Shown one piece after another: positions 1 to 6,600 of a DNA stretch of 8,216 nucleotides (position 1 is the first letter of the stretch; every line of letters begins with the position of its first letter). Source of the DNA: Bacteroidota bacterium (lineage in GTDB: Bacteria > Bacteroidota > Bacteroidia > Cytophagales > Cyclobacteriaceae); contig JAHEMS010000140.1 in the NCBI GenBank assembly GCA_024643595.1, positions 1-8,216 of the forward strand, given 5' to 3'. The position numbers and the translations under genes are program-made. Below the pieces are notes generated by a model. It had not been told where the DNA came from, made no database searches, and saw only the letters and a list, made by a program, of their open reading frames with translations.

Positions 1-198
1 CAACGCAAAGAAAGAGGCAAAAATCAAAAAGCGCGCACTTCGTCCGAGCCAAAGATTATATTCAATCAGGGAGGCGATTATAAAATAAATAAGGATTGCT
101 GAGAGCGTGAAAATACTTCCGCGAATAAGAAGATTCAGGTAATATCTCTTTTTGAAAGATCCTATGTTTTCATTTATGTGATTGATCCCCTCCACCAT
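1..198 (-). CDS. N-terminal part of a DUF4175-like membrane protein (runs off left edge)
   Basis: The first 66 codons of a gene read leftwards out of the window. The ATG at 196-198 is the only ATG or GTG between the upstream in-frame TAA and the conserved-looking sequence (a GTG is codon 2). The product starts with a short polar stretch (MVEGINHINENIGSFKKR), then YYLNLLIRG, a hydrophobic helix at about residues 28-45, a short loop EYNLWLGRSAR, and a second helix starting near residue 56 and cut by the edge. From memory, this pattern of 'xYYLNLLIRG', one helix, 'EYxLWLxxxAR' and a second helix is the N-terminus of large (about 1000-residue) Bacteroidota membrane proteins annotated DUF4175, whose role is unknown. 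The family call rests on recognition of this short stretch. The membrane topology is directly visible. No clear Shine-Dalgarno is seen, which is common in this phylum. Confidence 0.7.
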   Translation of the reverse strand, partial: MVEGINHINENIGSFKKRYYLNLLIRGSIFTLSAILIYFIIASLIEYNLWLGRSARFLIFASFFAL

Positions 199-270
199 GT
201 AGCTTGAAACGTACTTGTATTAAAGATAGTTTTTTTAATACTACTAAGATAGGAATATAGGACCCTTAAG

Positions 271-651
271 TCAAAGCTCGGGGCCGGGCGAAGAGAGTTT
301 CCAATTATACTCTTTCTCGAAATATTCAAGCACATGCATTTTCAATAACTTCTCCTGCTCGAGTAAATCAAAATGAGGTAACTTCTTGATCATTTTCCAA
401 TGTGGCCATCCCTCGGCGTCCTGGCCTTCGAGCTCATAGTAACCCGATAAACTCAATATTTTACAGATAGCAATATGCATAAGGTCCTGCTTTTCTTCCT
501 TCGAAAAGCGCTTTGCTCCCTTGCCCAATTCCTGCATACCAATAATGAAAAGGACTCCGTTCAGGTCTTTTGGCTTTTTATCCAGAATGTCTTCCAACTC
601 CACCAATAACCTTGACCATTGGCGTTCCAACTCTAAATCACGTTTGAACAT
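271..651 (-). CDS. Conserved hypothetical protein, 126 aa
   Basis: A small soluble protein with no signal peptide or membrane helix. It is charged and predicted mostly helical, with the N-terminus LELERQWSRLLVELEDIL typical of an amphipathic helix. The middle segment (about residues 37-62, IIGMQELGKG, then FSKEEKQDLMHIAICKIL) and the block YYELEGQDAEGWPHWK (about 71-86) look strongly conserved; I recall similar proteins across Bacteroidota, all unnamed. I do not recognise a catalytic motif. The gene starts 11 bp after the AhpD-like gene on the same strand, so the two are probably cotranscribed, which would tie it loosely to thiol or oxidative-stress metabolism. That link is inference from position only. 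The gene is real by intact frame, conserved-looking core and operon spacing. Its function is unknown. Confidence 0.8.
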   Translation of the reverse strand: MFKRDLELERQWSRLLVELEDILDKKPKDLNGVLFIIGMQELGKGAKRFSKEEKQDLMHIAICKILSLSGYYELEGQDAEGWPHWKMIKKLPHFDLLEQEKLLKMHVLEYFEKEYNWKLSSPGPEL

Positions 652-662
652 TTAGTTCCTGG

Positions 663-1001
663 TTATTTGTTAAGTTCCTCCCAATACTCAAATGCACGGC
701 GCAGATGAGGAATTACAATTGTTCCACCAACCAACGTAGCAACCCCCATAGCTTCATGTACTTCTGCTGTAACCAACCCGATTTCCTTGCACTTTCCAAG
801 ATGGTATTTAACACAATCATCACAGCGCAACACCAGCGAACAGGTTAATCCGATAAGCTCTTTGGATTTCACGTCCAGCGCACCGGATTGGTAGGCATTG
901 GTGTCCAGGTTGAATATTCGTTTGATGATAAGATTATCGGAAGCCAGAATTTTTTCATTCATTTTGCCGCGGTAATCATTAAATTGGTCTACCAGGTTCA
1001 T
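663..1001 (-). CDS. AhpD-like / carboxymuconolactone decarboxylase-family protein
   Basis: 112 residues, the length of a single-domain CMD/AhpD-like protein. The redox motif C60-D-D-C63-x3-H67 is present, with Glu48 exactly 12 residues before the first Cys. From memory, Mycobacterium AhpD uses Glu118, Cys130, Cys133 and His137 as its thiol active site and proton relay. The spacing here (48/60/63/67) is identical, although the His between the two Cys in that enzyme is Asp62 here. The protein should therefore be a cytoplasmic thiol-disulphide enzyme (peroxidase reductant or low-activity peroxidase) rather than a true decarboxylase of beta-ketoadipate catabolism, since no catabolic genes are nearby. 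The C-terminal half (AMGVATLVGGTIVIPHLRRA) is the usual helical AhpD fold. It is the first gene of a probable two-gene unit with the 126-aa protein and divergent from comF. Its natural partner and substrate cannot be read from the sequence. Confidence 0.88.
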   Translation of the reverse strand: MNLVDQFNDYRGKMNEKILASDNLIIKRIFNLDTNAYQSGALDVKSKELIGLTCSLVLRCDDCVKYHLGKCKEIGLVTAEVHEAMGVATLVGGTIVIPHLRRAFEYWEELNK

Positions 1002-1016
1002 CGTTGGTTAAATTAG
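984..1016 (+). promoter_or_regulatory. comF: Possible comF promoter, inside the AhpD-like gene
   Basis: TTG (984-986), a 22-bp spacer and TAAATTAG (1009-1016), one mismatch from TAnnTTTG. The elements fall in the first codons of the AhpD-like gene and the 24-bp gap, so comF would have a very short leader before the ATG at 1026. Weaker than the opposing promoter because the conserved TTTG is imperfect. Confidence 0.3.
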
Positions 1017-1020
1017 ACTT

Positions 1021-1051
1021 CAAAGATGAGTTCAATTCGGGTTAAATCAAA
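1021..1051 (-). promoter_or_regulatory. Probable promoter of the AhpD-like gene, inside comF
   Basis: On the minus strand TTTG (1051-1048), a 19-bp spacer, then CATCTTTG (1028-1021), one base off the Bacteroidota TAnnTTTG element, at the standard spacing. Transcription would start near 1014, leaving about 13 nt before the ATG at 1001. The -7 element lies on top of the comF start codon. Pattern match only. Confidence 0.45.
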
Positions 1052-1754
1052 TTTGAAATATTCAGCACTTTACCTTTGGGCTGATTTTGTAACTCTCTTT
1101 TTTCCGAATCATTGCCTCGGTTGCTCACGTTCCTTATTTAAGGGCGAAGAAATTCTCTGTACTCGCTGCATACTCCAGCTTCCTAAAACAAAATATCATG
1201 AGGAAGAGGACAATCAAATTAAGTCTCGACTCCATGGTCGAATACCACTCACCTATGCGTTGGCATTCTTAAAATTCAGAAAGACGGGTGTGGTTCAGCA
1301 CCTTCTTCATCAACTGAAGTATAATAATCATCCTGAAATAGGCATCAGACTTGGCAAACTTTACGGGAAGGATTTGGTCGACTCGGGCTATGAAAATAGG
1401 TTTGATCTAATTATACCTATTCCATTGCATAAATCGAGAAAGCGAAGAAGAGGATATAATCAAAGTGAAAAATTTGCGGAGGGATTAAGTAGCACGTTGC
1501 AAATTCCATGGGATGAGAACATTGTAGAAAGAAAAACTAAAACCACAACACAAACCCGAAAAACTAAAATTGAACGCTGGGAAAATGTTAAAGATGTTTT
1601 TCAGGTAATACAAAAGGAGAAAATAATTGGCAAGAAGATTTTATTGGTCGATGATGTTATTACTACCGGAGCCACACTGGAAGCATGCGGACTTAAACTA
1701 TTGGCAGGAGGCTGCACGGAAATTAGTATAGCGTGTATAGCCGAAGCCCAATAA
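1026..1754 (+). CDS. comF: ComF family protein (phosphoribosyltransferase-like, DNA uptake)
   Basis: 242 residues, the normal length for ComF/ComFC. The N-terminus carries a four-cysteine zinc ribbon, C30-x2-C33 and C45-x2-C48, directly after the family's hydrophobic lead-in ending in P27. The central block YALAFLKFRKTGVVQHLLHQLKY and then IPIPLHKSRKRRRGYNQSEKFAEGL are hallmark ComF segments. The C-terminal phosphoribosyltransferase PRPP-binding loop is VDDVITTGAT (208-217). In Bacillus and Haemophilus, ComF proteins are cytoplasmic factors needed for transport or processing of incoming single-stranded DNA during transformation; the small-molecule substrate of the phosphoribosyltransferase domain is uncertain. 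No other competence genes are nearby, as is common, and presence does not prove competence. The gene is alone on its strand, 24 bp from the divergent AhpD-like gene, and ends in a strong terminator. Confidence 0.95.
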   Translation: MSSIRVKSNLKYSALYLWADFVTLFFPNHCLGCSRSLFKGEEILCTRCILQLPKTKYHEEEDNQIKSRLHGRIPLTYALAFLKFRKTGVVQHLLHQLKYNNHPEIGIRLGKLYGKDLVDSGYENRFDLIIPIPLHKSRKRRRGYNQSEKFAEGLSSTLQIPWDENIVERKTKTTTQTRKTKIERWENVKDVFQVIQKEKIIGKKILLVDDVITTGATLEACGLKLLAGGCTEISIACIAEAQ

Positions 1755-1783
1755 AAAAAGCCCCGGGATACCGAGGCTTTTTT
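1754..1783. terminator. Bidirectional rho-independent terminator between comF and gldJ
   Basis: Hairpin with stem GCC-C-CGG (1760-1766), loop GATA (1767-1770) and CCG-A-GGC (1771-1777), one C/A mismatch in the stem. It is flanked by an A-run at 1753-1759 and a T-run at 1778-1783, so each strand ends in a U-tract. It begins on the last base of the comF stop codon and sits 20 bp from the gldJ stop, so it should end both convergent transcripts. Confidence 0.88.
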
Positions 1784-1802
1784 ATCCAGTGAATTTTTAT
1801 TC

Positions 1803-3107
1803 TTAATAGTTTGATCCGGCGCGTATCATAGCGCAACGGAAACCAATAGTCGCAGTTGCTGAATCCTGATCGAGAAACCGGCGAGTACCAGGTGACATCC
1901 AGTAAGCGACATCTTTCCATGAACCACCTTTATAAACCCGAACCTTATCAGAAATCAAGGACATGAAACCCTGAGCATTTTTGGTGTACTCGAAAGTCCT
2001 TATAGTCTTAGAAGTTCCATCAGGCATAGTGATTGTAGAATCCCTTTCTACTTTGTCATATCGGTTTCTATAGTCGCTATGACTATCAATAAAATCATCT
2101 CTGCGAATAGGGTTTAAGTCATCAAAATCCTGATGTGAGAGGGGACGGTATACATCCATTACCCATTCGCTGACATTACCAGCCATATTATACAATCCAT
2201 AATCATTAGGAGGATATTCATAAATATATGAAGTGATCAAAGCTCCATCATTCAATCGCCCGGCAATACCGGCATAATCACCCCGGCCTCTCTTAAAGTT
2301 AGCAAGGAAAGAGCCCATTTGTTTTCCGTAAGGATTGCGAAGTGCGTGGCCATCCCACGGATAAATACGTTGATGGGTTTGCAATTCGTCTAGCCACTGA
2401 GTTCCGATTAAAGCTTGTGCAGCATATTCCCATTCAGCTTCAGTAGGAAGGCGATAGGCAGGTATTACAACACCTGATTCTAATGGAATGCGACCTGCGC
2501 CTGTTTCTGGTGCTGCAACGCCAGCTTTTTCGGCAAGATCCGAATTGACTTTTGCAGTTCTCCATACCGCGTAAGTGTTAGCTTGTGCCCACTTTACTCC
2601 TACTACTGGAAAGTAACGAAACCCGGGATAACGTAGATAATGATCAACATAAGGGTCATTGAAAGCAAGATTAGATCTCCACACCAAAGTATCAGGAAGA
2701 GCAGCTCTATAAGCGCGGCCACCATCAATAGGGGTCGAATCGGCAGTCAAGTAGTACAAATATTCAAGCCAGTGAATGTTGGCGATTTCAGTCTCATCCA
2801 TATAAAATGAAGCCACAGAAACAGTCCTTTCAACATTATCCCGATAGGCCATCACGTCTTCTTCAAAGGATCCTAGTACAGCACGACCTCCTTCGATAAA
2901 CACCATGTTTGGTGCTGGCGGTTGTGACTCATATGGATTAACCTCAAATCCTTCGGCTTTATCCCGCGTGTAGGCTAATCCGGTAGCGGTGCTCATTTGC
3001 CCAGGATTCTGAGCGGTTGGTTTGCCACCCTTACCACCGATCAATGAACATGAACTGATCATAGAGGATAGTCCAACAAAAAACAGGAGAGACTTAAAAT
3101 ACTTCAT
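1803..3107 (-). CDS. gldJ: Gliding motility / type IX secretion lipoprotein GldJ
   Basis: Outer-membrane lipoprotein of the gliding and type IX secretion machinery, built on a formylglycine-generating-enzyme (FGE/sulfatase-modifying) fold. I chose the ATG at 3107 (434 aa). It gives a compact lipoprotein signal, K2/K5, a hydrophobic core and lipobox ending SS-C20; the upstream ATG at 3158 only adds 17 residues ahead of the signal. FGE-fold landmarks are SFYMDETEI (100-108), YRLPTEAEWEYAA (218-230), YPWDG (249-253), GNVSEW (310-315), GGSW (394-397) and GFRCA (422-426). The segments IHWLEYLYYL, LPDTLVWRSNLAFNDPYVDHYLRYP and FPVVGVKW match GldJ rather than its paralogue GldK, as I recall the Flavobacterium johnsoniae proteins. 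The only cysteines are C20 and C425, so the FGE catalytic pair is missing and the role is structural. In F. johnsoniae GldJ is needed for gliding and for stability of GldK. It is shorter than that protein (about 560 aa from memory). Single gene here, with no other gld/por genes in view. Confidence 0.92.
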   Translation of the reverse strand: MKYFKSLLFFVGLSSMISSCSLIGGKGGKPTAQNPGQMSTATGLAYTRDKAEGFEVNPYESQPPAPNMVFIEGGRAVLGSFEEDVMAYRDNVERTVSVASFYMDETEIANIHWLEYLYYLTADSTPIDGGRAYRAALPDTLVWRSNLAFNDPYVDHYLRYPGFRYFPVVGVKWAQANTYAVWRTAKVNSDLAEKAGVAAPETGAGRIPLESGVVIPAYRLPTEAEWEYAAQALIGTQWLDELQTHQRIYPWDGHALRNPYGKQMGSFLANFKRGRGDYAGIAGRLNDGALITSYIYEYPPNDYGLYNMAGNVSEWVMDVYRPLSHQDFDDLNPIRRDDFIDSHSDYRNRYDKVERDSTITMPDGTSKTIRTFEYTKNAQGFMSLISDKVRVYKGGSWKDVAYWMSPGTRRFLDQDSATATIGFRCAMIRAGSNY

Positions 3108-3125
3108 TTGCTTTTGGTTATAAAT

Positions 3126-3158
3126 CAAAGTAACCGCTAATATAAATAGATAAATCAA
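3126..3158 (-). promoter_or_regulatory. gldJ: Possible gldJ promoter
   Basis: On the minus strand TTG (3158-3156), a 22-bp spacer, then TTACTTTG (3133-3126), one mismatch from TAnnTTTG. Transcription would start near 3119, about 12 nt before the ATG at 3107. If right, the alternative upstream ATG at 3158 would not be transcribed, which supports the shorter GldJ. Pattern match only. Confidence 0.35.
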
Positions 3159-3189
3159 TGTTTTCCAAAGAGTACTGATTTTTTGATAA

Positions 3190-3207
3190 ATCCTTTATTT
3201 AAAGGAT
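3190..3207. promoter_or_regulatory. Perfect 8-bp inverted repeat, possible regulator-binding site
   Basis: ATCCTTTA-tt-TAAAGGAT: both arms match without error around a 2-bp centre. It lies in the divergent region between gldJ and the 96-aa gene, about 30 bp upstream of the proposed gldJ -33 element and 124 bp before the plus-strand gene. There is no U-tract and no gene end nearby, so it is not a terminator. The position suits an activator site for gldJ, but no regulator can be named. AT-rich DNA produces such repeats by chance at some rate. Confidence 0.4.
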
Positions 3208-3260
3208 AAGCCCTTAAACTACTAACAAACGATCTTAATTTGGAAAAAGTATAATTCCAT

Positions 3261-3292
3261 TTTGGGACAGAATCTTCTGTACCAGTGGTTTG
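3261..3292 (+). promoter_or_regulatory. Possible promoter of the 96-aa gene
   Basis: TTTG (3261-3264), a 20-bp spacer, then GTGGTTTG (3285-3292), which keeps the TTTG half of TAnnTTTG but lacks the TA. Transcription would start near 3299, leaving about 30 nt before the ATG at 3331, with a purine-rich AGGGG-like stretch about 10 nt ahead of it. The imperfect -7 element could mean a weak or regulated promoter. Confidence 0.35.
3264..3283. promoter_or_regulatory. Operator-like palindrome inside the promoter spacer
   Basis: GGgACAGAA-tc-TTCTGTaCC: a perfect 6-bp inverted repeat (ACAGAA/TTCTGT) around a 2-bp centre, plus two further G-C pairs outside one mismatch. It almost exactly fills the gap between the TTTG at 3261-3264 and the TTTG-containing element at 3285-3292. 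A protein bound there would block polymerase, as repressors do. The symmetric size (about 20 bp) fits a dimeric helix-turn-helix protein; which one is unknown. Confidence 0.42.
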
Positions 3293-3330
3293 TAAATAGT
3301 TAAATTCACCAAAAACAGGGGTTTATTAAT

Positions 3331-3621
3331 ATGGCATCTTTTTCTCCTAATGAGGTCAGAACAAAATATGATATGATCTCAATTGACGATTTTAAGATTG
3401 CCTCATTTAAACAAAAGTGTGAGCATATAACGACCCAAACAACGTATATCTCATCACGAGGTGATGACCAAAAAAAAATATACCTCTATCATTCAGGCAA
3501 GTTTTTTATAGAAGTGTATTACGCGCCATTCTTAAAAAGAGTACTGATCATTCAGGCGTTCAATGACGTAGATAATTTGTTGCCTTATACAGAAAGTGTA
3601 TCGCTGGAGGATTTGGAATGA
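3331..3621 (+). CDS. Uncharacterised 96-aa protein
   Basis: Small soluble acidic protein, no signal peptide, helix pair or known motif. The N-terminal 30 residues look helical (SIDDFKIASFKQKCEHI); the rest alternates in short beta-like segments, TYISSR, KKIYLYHSG, KFFIEVYYAP and KRVLIIQAF, followed by an acidic tail ending SVSLEDLE. One Cys (residue 29). I have a faint memory of similar unnamed proteins in Cytophagales and do not recognise a family with a known function. Support for it being real: ATG start with a purine-rich stretch upstream, an intact frame outside mfd for most of its length, protein-like composition, and a promoter-like region with a palindrome ahead of it. It is divergent from gldJ and its last 37 bp overlap the mfd 3' end on the other strand. 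A functional link with gldJ or mfd is not established. Confidence 0.75.
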   Translation: MASFSPNEVRTKYDMISIDDFKIASFKQKCEHITTQTTYISSRGDDQKKIYLYHSGKFFIEVYYAPFLKRVLIIQAFNDVDNLLPYTESVSLEDLE

Positions 3622-6600
3622 TCGGGAATGATAGGACCCAGTATTTCGAGGGCAGTAACTACGCTTGTAATTCCATCAATTGTTAACGTAAGCTTGGAGC
3701 CCGTCTCTTTCAGTCGGCATCTTTTGGAATGATGTTGAACAAAGCCTAGCACTTTTTCAAAGACCTCTGATTTATAATAGGCATCGTTTCCGGAAACAAA
3801 ATATCCACGCAACTTTTCATTTTTCAATGTGATCTTTTCAAAACCCAGTGACTCACCGATCCATCTTAGGCGAACGGAATCAATCAACTGGTTTACAGGA
3901 TCAGGCAACGTTCCGAATCGATCTGTTAGTGAATCCTTAAATCTGGATAAAGAGGCTTCGTCCTTAATGCTATCCAGCGTAGCATAGAGTTGAAGGCGCT
4001 CACTGGTATTATTAATGTAGCTATCAGGGATTAGGATTTCGAGGTCAGTTTCAATCACACAATCAGGCACTACCAGTTTCGCCCGCTTAGCAAGCTCTTC
4101 AGCAAATAATTCTTTGAAATCAGTTTCCTTCAGTTCCTGAATGGCATCATCTAAAATTTTGTGATAGGTATCAAAACCCAAATCAGTGATGAATCCTGTT
4201 TGCTCGGCACCGAGCAGATTGCCAGCTCCGCGAATATCCAGATCGCGCATTGCCACTTTAAATCCATCGCCCAAATCAGAAAATTCTTCTAATGCAGCCA
4301 GTCGCTTGCGGGAATCGGAGGAAAGTACTGAGCTGGGAGGCGTAAGTAAATAACAAAATGCTTTTTTGTTAGAGCGACCAACCCGGCCGCGCATCTGGTG
4401 CAGATCGCTCAGGCCAAACATATGTGCCTGATTAATAATAATCGTATTGGCATTCGGAATATCAAGACCAGATTCGATGATGTTGGTTGAAACCAGGACA
4501 TCATATTCTCCCTCGATAAATTTAACCATCACCTTTTCAAGTTTATCTCCGTCCATTTGCCCATGAGCAATGCCGATGCGTGAATCAGGTACGAGCCGGA
4601 AGATCGTATTTGCTACCTGTTCAATGTCGCTCACCCGATTATGTACAAAGAAGACCTGACCGCCCCGTCTCAATTCAGCGCTCACGGCATCGCGTATTAT
4701 CGATTCTTCGTAAGTATGAAGTTCAGTGGTTACGGGTTGCCGATTGGGCGGAGGAGTAGAAATTATGCTCAGGTCACGTGCGCCCATGAGTGAAAAATGC
4801 AAAGTTCTGGGAATAGGTGTTGCGGTAAGCGTGAGCACATCAACGTTTACTTTCAATTCCTTAAGACGATCTTTAACTTTTACACCAAACTTTTGCTCTT
4901 CATCGATCACTAAAAGTCCGAGATCTTTAAAAACGACATCTTTACTCACCACGCGGTGCGTGCCGATCAGAATATTCACTGTGCCCTCTTTCACTTCAGC
5001 GATGATTTTTTTGATTTCCTTGTCATTCTTAAAGCGTGAGACATAATCGATTTTGACAGGCAGATCCTGGAGGCGCTCGGAAAACGTGCGATAATGTTGC
5101 ATGGCCAGAATAGTGGTAGGAACAAGAACGGCAACTTGCTTGCCCTCGGATGCAGCTTTGAAAGCAGCACGAATGGCGACCTCGGTTTTTCCAAACCCTA
5201 CATCACCACAAACCAGCCTGTCCATAGGATGAGGTTGTTGCATATCGTGTTTGACGTCTTCAGTGGCCTTGGCCTGATCAGGAGTATCTTCATATATAAA
5301 AGAAGACTCCAGTTCGGCCTGCAAAAAGTTATCGGGTTGATAGGCATAACCGGGAGCGTTTTTGCGTTTAGCGTACAACTCGATAAGCTCCCGGGCAATG
5401 TCTTTTACTTTCTTCTTGGCTTTAGCTTTTTTACTATCCCACTCACCGCTTCCGAGCTTGCTGATAGACGGAGGAGTTCCTTCTTTGCCAGAATATTTTG
5501 ATATTTTATGTAATGAATGAATGCTTACATAGAGCAGATCATCGTCACGAAATACAAGACGAATTGCTTCCTGGTCTTTGCCATTGACTTCCTTTTTTTC
5601 AAGTCCTGCAAACTTGCCGATTCCATAATCGATATGAGTTACAAAATCACCCGGTTGAAGGGTCTGTAGCTCCCGAAAAGTGAGCGCCTTTGATTTAGAA
5701 AACTTCTCTTTATTACGATAACGATAGTATCGTTCAAAGATCTGATGATCCGTATAGCAGATTACTTTTAATGAATGATCAACAAAACCTTGTTTAAGTG
5801 AAAAATCAAGTGACTGAAATCGGATTTCCGGATGAATCTCTTCAAAAATTCCGTGCAGCCGCTCCACCTGTCGTGGTTGTTCGGTCGCGATAAAATTACT
5901 GTAACCCTGCATCTGATGTTGAAGCAGATCGGTTGCCAGTAGCTCAAAATTTTTGTTGAACGAAGGCTGTACCCCAGATTTGAAATCAAAAGAATGTGCA
6001 CTTTCGAAAAAGAATTTTGAACCAAATTCAATCCGTGATGCGGTATTCAGTTTATCAACGAATTCTTTCCCCGTGTTAAATAAATGATTGGGCTCTAAGA
6101 TTACTTTTGTTTGACCGCTTTCACGAAGGATCTTATCAAAACTATCGCTGACTTTTTCAAAACATCGTGTAATCACATCCCTTGCCATTTCTGTGTCCTT
6201 CAGCCAGATACGGGAATTAGGCGTGATGAAATCTAAAAATGATTGACGTTCTTCCTGTATCAGCCGTGTTTGCACATTGGGCATCAGGTTTATTTTGTCA
6301 AGTTTATCAATTGAAAGCTGCGAGCCAGGATCGAAGGAACGAATGCTGTCCACCTCATCGCCAAATAATTCAATTCGGTAAGGATATTCATTGGCAAAAG
6401 AAAAAACATCGATGATTCCTCCTCGAATAGCAAACTGCCCCGCCTCATATACAAAATCGGTTTTTTCAAAATCATAAGAGTGAAGGAATTCTTCAAGAAA
6501 TTGGCGATCCAATACTTCACCCTGGGTGATTAAGAAGGTATTTGAGGTAAGGGCTTTCTTGTTAATCACCTTTTCTGAAATAGCTTCGGGATAGGTTACA

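Noticed and set aside
210..262. Repeated AAGATAG-like stretches and a TATCTTTA element upstream of the DUF4175-like gene
   Set aside because: The repeats are short and AT-rich, and no -33 element sits at a sensible distance from TATCTTTA. It could be the promoter, but the support is too thin to list.
1723..1920. 65-codon minus-strand frame spanning the comF end and the gldJ end
   Set aside because: It runs through the comF/gldJ terminator and overlaps both real genes in another frame; its product has no protein-like features.
3108..3158. Upstream ATG at 3158 extending GldJ by 17 residues
   Set aside because: It would put a second hydrophobic segment ahead of the lipoprotein signal and lies on the proposed -33 element. 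The ATG at 3107 gives a normal lipoprotein start.
4726..5501. Open frames on the plus strand inside mfd (about 106 and 135 codons)
   Set aside because: They lie wholly within the strongly conserved Mfd motor region on the other strand, have no family resemblance and no promoter of their own. They are shadows of mfd codon use.
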